From contig NC_079873.1 in the NCBI RefSeq assembly GCF_023065955.2, forward strand, positions 103,888,128 through 103,952,127: a stretch of DNA of 64,000 nt. The letters are read 5' to 3'. How positions within the stretch are numbered: position 1 is the first letter of the stretch; each line of letters begins with the position of its first letter. The position numbers were made by a program, and so were the translations under genes. The notes beneath the pieces are model-generated. The model was not told the origin of the DNA and searched no databases. It was given only the letters and a program-made list of their open reading frames with translations. Source of the DNA: Ursus arctos (lineage: Eukaryota; Chordata; Mammalia; Carnivora; Ursidae). Positions 55,976 to 64,000 of the stretch are shown piece by piece.

Positions 55976-56488
55976 GGGGCGCCTGGGTGGCTCAGTCGTT
56001 AAGCGTCTGCCTTCGGCTCAGGGCGTGATCCTGGCATTCTGGGATTGAGCCCCACATCAGGCTCCTCTGCTGGTAGCCTGCTTCTTCCTCTCCCACTCCC
56101 CCTGACTGTGTTCCCTCTCTCGCTGGCTGTCTCTATCTCTGTCAAATAAATAAATAAAATCTTAAAAAAAATTGGAAAAGTGTCTGTTCTCATCTATGGA
56201 ACATAAGAACTAGGAAGATCAGTAGGGGAAGAAAGGGATAAAGAAAGGGGGGTAATCAGAAGGGGGAATGAAGCATGAGAGACTATGGACTCTGAGAAAC
56301 AAACTGAGGGCTTCAGAGGGGAGGGAGGTGGGGGAATGGGATAGGCCGGTGATGGGTAGTAAGGAGGGCACGTATTGCATGGTGCACTGGGTGTTATATG
56401 CAACTAATGAATCATCGAGCCTTACATCAAAAACCAGGGATGTACTGTACGGTGACTAACATAATATAATAAAAAAAATTTTAAAAAC
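55976..56488 (+). mobile_element. Composite SINE + 5'-inverted L1 within one target duplication
   Basis: Order on the plus strand: AAACATAAAGCTTTA (55961-55975); a full CAN-SINE with A tail (55976-56172); about 17 bases TTGGAAAAGTGTCTGTT, which complement L1 ORF2; sense L1 3' end from CTCATCTATGGAACATAAG to its A tail; AAACATAAAGCTTTA again (56489-56503), a 15/15 match. No duplication flanks the SINE by itself. Read as one insertion event made from SINE and L1 RNA. Confidence 0.8.
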
Positions 56489-57284
56489 AAACATAAAGCT
56501 TTAAAACTTTTAGAAAACGTAGGAGAAAACCTATATAATCTGAGTTTAGGAAAAAGTTCTTAGAAAGGAAACCAAAAGCATGATGTATAAAAAGAAAAAA
56601 CAGATAAATAAGTTCTTATGAAAATTAAGAACATTTTCTCTGTCAAAGGCCCTGTAATGAAGATAAAAAGACAAACTGAAGACTAGGAGAAAATATTTGC
56701 AATTCATGTATGCAATAAAGGACTTGTATCCAGGATATAGAAATAATTCTGAAAACTTGACGGTAAAAAACAATCCAATTAGAAAATGGGAAGAAGGCGT
56801 GAGTAGACATTTCACTGAAAAGGACATACAGATGGCAAATAAGTATAAGAAACGATATTTAACATCATTAGCCATTAGGCAGATGCAAATTAAAACCAAG
56901 ATAAAATAACACTATACATATATTAGAATGTCTTTAAAAATCCTGGAACACTAGTTCTGGTGATGATGTGGAGCAACTGGAGTTCTTACGCATTGTTCTT
57001 GGGAATGCAGAATGGTACAGCCACTCTAGAAAACAGATGGGAAGTTTCTTATCATGTTAAACATACACTTACCATACAACCACACAATTGCACTCTTGGT
57101 AATTTTTCTTTAAAAAAAAAAGAAAACTTACATTCAGAGAAAAAGTGTATATGATTGTTTATAGCAGTTTTGTTCATAATAATGAAAACCTAGGAACAAC
57201 CTAAACGTCCTTCAATGGATGAGTGGTGAAACAAACTTTGGTACAAACATACAATGGAATACTATTATGCAAAAAAGAAAAAAA

Positions 57285-57335
57285 ATGGAAAGAAGGAAGG
57301 AAGGGAGGGAGACAGGGAAGAAGGAAGGGAAACCT
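57285..57335 (+). repeat. (GGAA)n-like purine run
   Basis: AGAAGGAAGGAAGGGAGGGAG-type low-complexity sequence after the A tail of the L1M. Confidence 0.85.
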
Positions 57336-57640
57336 TCTGCCCTGGAGGCTTTTACAGTGTCAAACAAATGCATATGGAGGTCAAGATGATTCTGACCCTC
57401 ATATTGTGGATGAGACTTTCTGGTGGCAGAATGGAAGGACATGGGAAATAGAGAAACATGAACCAGGGAAACAGTCATTTGATATTTATGGAGTGCCATC
57501 TGAGCTCAGGCAGTGCATTATCCTAGCAATGGGGACTAGTGAACTTAAAATGTATTGTACAAGAAGGAAATGTGTAAGTGATTGCAGGAGGAAATCAGGT
57601 ACCAGCCATGCAGGGCTTATAGATTAAGTGCATTCATAAT
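57336..57640 (-). repeat. Probable L2 fragment and unassigned flank
   Basis: 57478-57570 (ATTTATGGAGTGCCATCTGAGC ... TGGGGACTAGTGAAC) resembles a reversed L2 end. The frame at 57223-57627 crosses the L1 tail, the purine run and this L2, so it is not a gene. Confidence 0.4.
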
Positions 57641-58859
57641 AAATGGAATGTGAAGTAAATAGCCTACCATATATAAAATCATGTTTTCTTTCTGACTTCC
57701 ATTATGACTGGAGAGATGTAGGCTTTTTATTTACCTCAGCTAAAATAAACATCACATTTCAGTCTCCAAATGGTTGATTCAAAAACATGCTTCCTTTATC
57801 ACTATATGTGAGGTTTAAGTCTCACAATCTCTGTCAGAAGTGAGTTCCAAATGGTCAATCAAGCCACTTAAAATTTCAAGATCTTTTAAAGTGCCCTATG
57901 AATGTTATACCTCCAAGTTAATCCTCATTTGATGGGCATTCTTGCTGATCTCAAGTCAGAAATACATAGTGCAAAGAGTACAACCTCTGAAAACAGACAT
58001 AAGAAGATTCCAATCCCAGTGCTATCATTATACCATCTGTGTGACCCCGGGATTTTACCTATTTGAGCCTTGGTTTCTTGTATAATGGACTTCGTTCCAC
58101 AGAATCATGATATATAAGGAACCAGCTATGCTACTGAAGCAGGTAGTACAAGTTTGTATTTTGACAAATCATGCAGAAATTTCTGAGACTCAGCAGAGAC
58201 AACAAACCAGGCCCATATCTGCACATTAATATTTTAATAACAAATATTTGAACATATCCCTTACCTTTAAGCAAATCTTTCATTAATGGTAGTGTATTAA
58301 AATCAGTGCCTCTGATATGAAATGTGTTACTTTATTGAACTTTATAAAATCTATATATAGTCTGCAGTAAGGGAATATGTGCCAGCCGTTGTTTACTTTT
58401 AATGAACTAGCCTAGTGTTACTCAAAATTTAATGAAAGTTTCATCTGAACAGGTGGAAAACAATGATAGATGGAATTTTGAAAAGAAACAGTTTTTTTCC
58501 CCCAAAACTTTCTTCTCCAGATCTTTTGATTTGACATCCTTGGTTTTTACTGTTCACATTTACAAAACCTACAGTGGAGATTTCAACCAGTAAGAATCAC
58601 ATTCTTTCTCAGGATGAGGTATAGGCATTAAAACATGAGGGATAAAAGATACCACCATCCTGATCCTGTTACACAGTCCCTAGGGTAAATGTTGGGGAGC
58701 AGAGCCTGAGGGGAGAAGAGAAGACCAGGATGCTGACCATTAACGCAATCTCTTGGTGATCAGACTGCAACATCAAGCATATGCAGGTCAAGGTGGTGCC
58801 ACAATGGTGCCACAAGGAGTATGTATGGGTGTATGTGCATTTTCTTAACCCAGCTATTA
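57641..58859. other. No gene; largely single-copy
   Basis: Apart from a MIR scrap at about 57975-58090 (TGTGTGACCCCGGGATTTTACC), no repeat is recognised and there is no coding frame. Confidence 0.45.
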
Positions 58860-59120
58860 GGGATATTCCAACTTCATACTCTTTGAGTTCATTCCACCTT
58901 CTGTGTCTTCATACTGACCAATATGCTTACGTGCATTTCCCTTTCCTTTCCTTTCCTTTCAGTAGTCCAAAATTCTGTTCCTTTAAGTTTCAGCTCAAAA
59001 TGTTATTCAGAAAAAGTGTCTCTGATTGATTGCTGCTTTCTCTGTATACCTAGTTTCCTTTCTTTGCTGTTTCTGGAATTTATTAACAATCATGCATATA
59101 TTTCTACCATGAGTAACTGA
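58860..59120 (+). repeat. L2 fragment, plus strand
   Basis: TTTAAGTTTCAGCTCAAAATGTTATTC and AAAGTGTCTCTGATTGATTGC fit the sense L2 3' region. Confidence 0.55.
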
Positions 59121-59424
59121 ATTCAGGCCCCTGACTAGATCCCAAGCCCTTCAAGACAATCTCCCATGGCCTTTTTAGTCCTCCCTACAGCCAGTTCCAG
59201 TCTCAAAATTTTATTCTTTCTTGGTGTGCACAACTCCATTCCCTCTAGGAGGTTCTACTTCTCTCACCAATATTTTTCAGTCTTTTGCTGGTTCCTCTCG
59301 TTCTACCCAAATTTTAATTTTGGAGGTACTTTCATTCACTCATTTATATATTAATTTAACTTACAATTACACTTATTATGCACCTACTATGTATCACAGC
59401 ACAGTCTGTGCATATTGTTTATAA

Positions 59425-59532
59425 CTCCCCTCTCTTCCTCTCTCTTCCCTTTCTTTCCCTTCCCTTTGCCCTTTCCTCCTTCCTCCCCTTTCTCTTGCCC
59501 TCCACTCCCTTCCTCTCCTCTCCTCTCTTCTA
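59425..59532. repeat. Polypyrimidine tract
   Basis: About 110 bases almost free of purines (CTCTTCC, CCTTTCC and CCTCTCC units). Candidate triplex-forming sequence. Confidence 0.85.
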
Positions 59533-59544
59533 TGCTTTCCAAAA

Positions 59545-60405
59545 CAGATTGTCTTAGTCTTTTCTTATACCTTCAACCAACTCAAAAGAGCTGATGATCC
59601 CAAATTCCTAACATTAACCCAAAAGTTTCTCTTCAACTTCAGTCCTGTTTCTAGCTGTTTACTGGACATTCTCTCCTGGATATAATAGAATCATCATAAG
59701 ATCAATGTGTCCCAAACCAAATATCTTCTACCTCCTTCAATCTTCTACCAGCCTTCTTCCTGCATCCCTCATTTCCATTGTCTAATATTTTACCAATTCA
59801 GTATCAGTATTGGCTTCCTTGTGTTTACCCCCTATGTAGAGTCAGTCACAAAATTTTACTGATTCAAACCTCCAAAAAGCTCTCACATCTGTTTATCCAC
59901 ATCTTTGCATGTCTCTACTATTATTGTCTTAGTTCTGTCCTTCATCTTCTCTTATGTGGGCTATTGTAACGGTGAGTTTAATTGTCTTTCTTCCCAGCTC
60001 TCCCAAATCCATTCTTCACCTGCTCCTAGAGTTATCTTACTAAATGGAGTTGATCATGTCATTCTTCTGTTTTGGAAATGCTTAGAATTATCCATTGTAT
60101 ATAGTGTAAAGTCCACTCAATTGGGCATAACATTTTGAGGCCAATACACTCTAGACCCAAATCAGTTTTCCAGATGCACTTCCCATCATTCTCTCCATGT
60201 ACCCTAAAGTCCAGCTCCACTTAAGCTACCATTCTTCAGCACATGAATATATAACATAATGTGAAATATTCTAAACCTGATTGCATTGTTTTAAGGTATA
60301 CACAAGCATTCTGAGGGCAAGGACTATGTATTGTTTACCATTGTAGCCCTACTGTTTGCCATAAGCAGATCTCAGGAAATATTACATAAAGTCCTGAATG
60401 AATGA
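59545..60405 (+). repeat. Decayed L2, plus strand, including RT box
   Basis: GAGCTGATGATCCCAAATTCC (59589-59609) corresponds to the L2 ADD catalytic box. TATGTGGGCTATTGTAACGG, GTTATCTTACTAAATGGAGTTGATCATGTCATTC and GAGGGCAAGGACTATGTATTG follow in sense L2 order. Confidence 0.75.
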
Positions 60406-60555
60406 TAACCTGGGTTTGAATTCCATTTCTGCCATTCCTTAGCAATGTGACTATTGAACCGTTACCTAAACCTTTTAAGCTCTAGTTTCCTCACCTGTAA
60501 ACTGGGCATAGTAATAATTGCCACTCAGCCCTGTAGATTTTGAAAGGAGTTCTCA
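60405..60555 (+). repeat. MIR, plus strand
   Basis: CTGGGTTTGAATTCCATTTCTGCC, AGTTTCCTCACCTGTAAACTGGG. Confidence 0.85.
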
Positions 60556-61384
60556 TGTCCCTTTTATATCTTTTAATCTCTAGATTCTCAGGGTCCTACC
60601 CAAGCTTTGGCAGACAGTGGCAGAACCAACAAGGAAAGGGCTGTAGGGCCAAAACCTGAGCAGCAGCTGCAGTGGGCCTGCCTCACAGCTGTTAACCAGG
60701 CTCTTGAGAACTTTGAATTGTTAACATTTTGGGCCTGGTTCTTGAGAACGCTATGGATTATTCAGCCTCTAGCTCTTACCTTCTTGGTTTCTGGATAAGC
60801 AACACAGATTATTCACCTGCCCACCTGTTTCATCTTTTCTGGGCAACCCTTCTTAAGCGGACCACTGATTAGACACAACACACTCACCCATGTGTCAGAT
60901 GAAATGAGTTTTTAAAGCTTTCCCCATATTGATGGATCTCTGGTAGACATGTTTCTCTTTTTCAGTTAACACAATGTTTGGTTTGGCACATATAAAGAAC
61001 TGTTGGACACAAACCTCTATTCTTAGACATTTATGTTTTATTCTTGATAGCTCAACTTGTATGATTTAATTTAGCAACTCTGTCCCACCCTTGCCTCACA
61101 TCAACCTATGAGCAAGTGAAAACCCCAAGGACATTTCACACCAATTACTGTCATGACAAATCATCTTGTATATGTATTGTTGATATTCTGAGTTTCCAAG
61201 AAGAACTAGGAAATTATTAATTTCCACTCATCATTCCATTCTCTTGATAATTGTTACTGTCATGATTTTATTACCCACCTTTTCAGTTCCTATCTATTTA
61301 CTCCCGTTTTCTTATACCCAACCTTGAGCTGTCTATTTGATTATTTGTCTTTGTCCTCATCCATGTAAACTGTATGTTTTTTCT
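60556..61384. other. No gene; largely single-copy
   Basis: No confident repeat. A 63-codon plus frame at 60607-60798 shows no domain. Confidence 0.45.
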
Positions 61385-61570
61385 TTAATTTTTTATTGTG
61401 GAAAATACACATAACTTAATATTTGCCATGTTAACCATTTCTATGTATACAATTCAGTGCAATTACCAACTCTTTGTGTTGAAAAATTTCAAGCCTATAC
61501 AGAAGTACAATAAATGCCCATATACTCTTCACCTACAGTCACTCTTTGCTAATATTTTACCACGTTTGCT
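61385..61570 (-). repeat. Antisense L1M 3' fragment
   Basis: TTATTGTGGAAAATACACATAAC, CCATGTTAACCATTTCTATG, ATACAATTCAGTGCAATTACC. Confidence 0.65.
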
Positions 61571-61644
61571 TCCTCCCTCCCTCCCTTCCTCCTTCACTCT
61601 TGATATAGATATGGATGTAGATATATAGATAGATAGATATACTG

Positions 61645-61982
61645 AATGTTTGTGGGCCCCCCCATTCATATGTTGAAACCTAACACCCAATGTGATGGTA
61701 TTAGGAGATGAGCCTTTGGGAGGCCATTAGGTCATGAGAGCAAAGTTATCATGGATGGAATTAGTGTCCTTTATAAGAAGAAACAGGAGAGCTTGCTCTC
61801 TGTCTGTTTTCTTTCCACCATGAAGTATACAAACCAGGAAGAGGGCTCTCACCAGAACCCAACTATGCTGGCACCATAATCTTGGACTTTCAACCTTTCA
61901 GTACTATGAGAAATAAATTTCCATTGTTTAAGCCACCCAGTTTATGGTATCTTTTTATAGAAGCTGAAATTGACTAAGACAG
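61645..61982 (+). repeat. MLT1-type (ERVL-MaLR) solo LTR
   Basis: TCATATGTTGAAACCTAACACCCAATGTGATGG, TTAGGAGATGAGCCTTTGGG, ATCTTGGACTTTCAACC, GAGAAATAAATTTCC (an AATAAA signal) and AAGCCACCCAGTTTATGG, ending near TGACTAAGACAG: the order of an MLT1 LTR. No internal retroviral sequence adjoins it. Confidence 0.85.
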
Positions 61983-62089
61983 AAATATATATTATATGTA
62001 TGTGTGTATGTATTTATATTGATTACCTACTGCCATTACATGCCCAACACTGCAAAATTATGAAACATGATCCCCATCTTTATGCATTT

Positions 62090-62145
62090 TTGAAGATCCC
62101 CAGATGATTCTGATACATGAGGAAAGTTGACAACCACTGCTATAG
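62090..62145 (+). repeat. MER5A end fragment
   Basis: GATCCCCAGATGATTCTGATACATGAGGAAAGTTGACAACCACTGC. Confidence 0.65.
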
Positions 62146-62670
62146 AGTGATTATGTCTCTCCTCTATTTGAAACCCCACCCTCTTATGGTCCCCTCTACC
62201 CAAACCTGTTTGCATGGCTACGGTGACTTCCATGATCTAGCCTGGGATTCATCTCCTAACATTTTTCATGTCATTCTTCATAATCTTGTAATATATTCTC
62301 TAAATAAGCAGTGTTGCTTCATAACTTTGTACCTCTTCATGCACTGTATCCTCTGTATGGAATATCCTTCCCTTCCTTAAGTGTCTGTTAAAATATTATT
62401 CATCCTTCAAAATGTAAATGACATCTCTTTCAGGAAGTTTTCCCTGAACCTATTGTCTCTGTAGCTGGTAAAAATTTTTACTGTTACTTATGAAAAAAAT
62501 GAATTGTAAACATTTGTTTACACATCTCTCTCCTACTCAAATGTGAAATCATTGGTGGTTGAGAATGCGTCTTACTTACCTTTGTATCCTCAAAACTTAA
62601 CCACTAGATCTGGCATACAGCAGGTGCCCAATACATATTTGTAAATTGAGTTAAATGAATTAATGAATTT
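62146..62670 (+). repeat. L2 3' region, plus strand
   Basis: CATGATCTAGCCTGGGATTC, TGTATGGAATATCCTTCCC, TTTCAGGAAGTTTTCCCTGAACC, TCTGGCATACAGCAGGTGCCCAATAC and a terminal TTGAGTTAAATGAATTAATGA. Confidence 0.88.
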
Positions 62671-63009
62671 TAAAAATGTGTCAATACTTCTAAGACAGAA
62701 AAATGAGGAAGAAAGAATGCGACAGATTTTTTAAAAAGGAGGGTTTGTTAGTTGAAAATACTCAGTGAGGGGATCTCTGTCCTTGGGAAGAAGGGGTTTT
62801 GTCTGGAGAAAACTAGACTGTGCTAGGAAGAATAACTAATTCCATACAGACAGGCAGCCAAAACAGTCTGTGGCCAAAGTGTTGATGGATGACAGCTGGA
62901 AATATGGCTTGTGAACCAACTAGAAATGACACATCAATCTGAGGTGCAAAATAAATCACTGGGACTCCAAAGGATTTGTTCACTTTAAAATCTCACTCTA
63001 CATGAACAT
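62671..63009. other. No gene; unassigned
   Basis: Nothing recognisable. Confidence 0.4.
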
Positions 63010-63225
63010 TTAATAAGAACACTTCAAATTGCTATAGCACTTTACCACTTTACATTTTACACATTCACATATATAATCTCATTGAAATTTCCCAACAACC
63101 CTATAAGGACAGCATTATCAACCCTGTTTTAGGATGGGAAAACTGGGGCTATACAAAATTCAGCAATTAGCCCAAGATCACACAAATGATGAGTGGTAGA
63201 GTTAGAACACAAATAGACGTTAAGA
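63010..63225 (-). repeat. MIR, minus strand
   Basis: TATATAATCTCATTGAAATTTCCC, CAACAACCCTATAAGG, TTAGCCCAAGATCACACAAATG. Confidence 0.88.
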
Positions 63226-63407
63226 TAATAAAGGGAGAAGAGATAAGAAAAGAAAACAAAACAAAAACAGAGAAAGTAAAGAAAGAAATCCGCAACATAC
63301 ACTTTAAATTTCCTTCTGGGGTTTATTAACCCCAAGTCTGTTGGTCTTTTCTCAGTGATAGTAAAGGAAATGTGTCAGAAAAGAGGATGCTCCTAGGCTA
63401 AGAGTAA

Positions 63408-63505
63408 TTGATTATTTATGATGTACCAGTTATACCGCAAGTCACTTTATATTTCATACCAATGATGTCCCTATATGGTAGATATTATTATCCACAATTT
63501 TTCAA
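63408..63505 (-). repeat. MIR fragment, minus strand
   Basis: GATGTACCAGTTATACCGCAAG, GGTAGATATTATTATCCAC. Confidence 0.6.
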
Positions 63506-63506
63506 A

Positions 63507-64000
63507 TAAAAAATTTTTATTGAAGTATAGTGGACACACAATGTTACACTAGTTTCATAGTGATTTGACAAGTCTGTATGTTATGCTCTGCTGACCACAA
63601 GTGTAGCTAACCATCTGTCACCATAAAATGCTATTACAATCCATTGACTTTCATCCCTGTGACTTATTCATTCCATGACAGGAAATGTATAGCTCCTACT
63701 TCCCTTCACCCATTTTGCCCATTCCCCACTTCCCTCCCCTCTGGCAACCATCAGTTTGTTCTCTGTATTTATGAGTATGCTTCTGCTTTTTTGTTTATTT
63801 ATTTTCTAGAATCCACACATAAGATATATCATATGGTATTTGTCTGACTTATTTCACTTAGCATAATACTCTCTAAGTCCATTTATGTTGTTGCAAATGG
63901 CAAGATTTCATTCTTTTCATGGCTGAGTAATATTCCATTGCATGTATATACCACATCTTCTTTATCCATTCATCTATTGAGGGACACTTGGGCTGCTTCC
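63507..64000 (-). mobile_element. Antisense L1 3' region, runs off the window
   Basis: ATTGAAGTATAGTGGACACAC, CATTTTGCCCATTCCCC, GGCTGAGTAATATTCCATTGC, TTTATCCATTCATCTATTGAG. The element continues past 64000. Confidence 0.88.

Larger units (their letters stand above)
52630..57270 (+). repeat. Long sense L1M ORF2 and 3' region, with nested insertions
   Basis: Old ORF2 text throughout: ATACCTTGGGCCATACAGC (52743), GATAACTTGAATAATTTTTAACTATTAC (53662), GATCAGGAACAAGGCAAGGATACC (54540), CACTTGGATCAATGGACAGG (55726) and AAAACAATCCAATTAGAAAATGGG (56766). It is disabled by many stops. Four CAN-SINEs, an L1 3' end and the SINE+L1 composite lie within it. It ends near AATGGAATACTATTATGC (57252). Confidence 0.8.

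Noticed and set aside
57223..57627. 134-codon plus frame
   Set aside because: It starts in an L1M tail, crosses a GGAA run and ends in an L2-like fragment. Composition explains the opening residues.
61645..61982. Endogenous retrovirus with genes
   Set aside because: Only a solo LTR is visible; no gag, pol or env text adjoins it.

Overview
This window is mammalian nuclear DNA from a carnivore. It holds many tRNA-Lys-headed CAN-SINEs (13 traced) and 5'-truncated carnivore LINE-1 3' ends, on a background of older L1M, L2, MIR, hAT and LTR remnants. The SINEs at 39171-39369 and 55976-56172, with their tail part rich in CCCACTCCCCCTG and TCTCGCTGGCTGTCTC, look like the type I know from arctoid caniforms (bears, seals, mustelids). 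That refinement rests on memory and is less certain than 'carnivore'.

Only two protein-coding genes are supported. Both are intact, single-coding-exon, class II olfactory receptors on the minus strand, about 18 kb apart: 25576-26505 (309 aa) and 44752-45711 (319 aa). Each has a good splice acceptor just upstream of its start codon, as expected for receptors whose 5' UTR exons lie further upstream (at higher coordinates). They belong to different receptor clades, so the pair is a piece of a mixed olfactory receptor locus and not a recent tandem duplication.

Layout. 1-14.6 kb is an L1 graveyard: old L1M copies, a nested L1-in-L1-in-L1 stack near 2.8-3.7 kb, a broken ORF2 at 4.3-6.2 kb, and a long L1M with later insertions at 7.8-11.8 kb. 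14.6-24.9 kb is mixed single-copy DNA, MIR and L2 fragments, a 5'-truncated L1 (18.0-18.9 kb) and a ~400 bp AT-rich minisatellite (22.8-23.2 kb). 24.9-33.2 kb carries the first receptor and a long decayed L2 on the minus strand. 33.9-40.2 kb is an antisense L1M holding several younger insertions, including a 5'-inverted L1. 40.4-52.6 kb carries the second receptor in a MIR-rich setting plus a long non-repetitive block (49.9-51.0 kb). 52.6-57.3 kb is another L1M, and inside it sits a composite SINE+L1 insertion that shares one target-site duplication. 57.6-64 kb has L2 on the plus strand, a MaLR-type LTR and an antisense L1 that runs off the end.

I see no CRISPR, tRNA, rRNA or prokaryotic feature, and no convincing undescribed system. 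The most notable items are the composite SINE-L1 insertion, the two L1 5' inversions (one sharing its sense breakpoint with the composite), the minisatellite that stays open in several frames on both strands, and a few non-repetitive blocks that deserve a conservation check. Family names of old repeats come from recognising consensus text, not from a database search.
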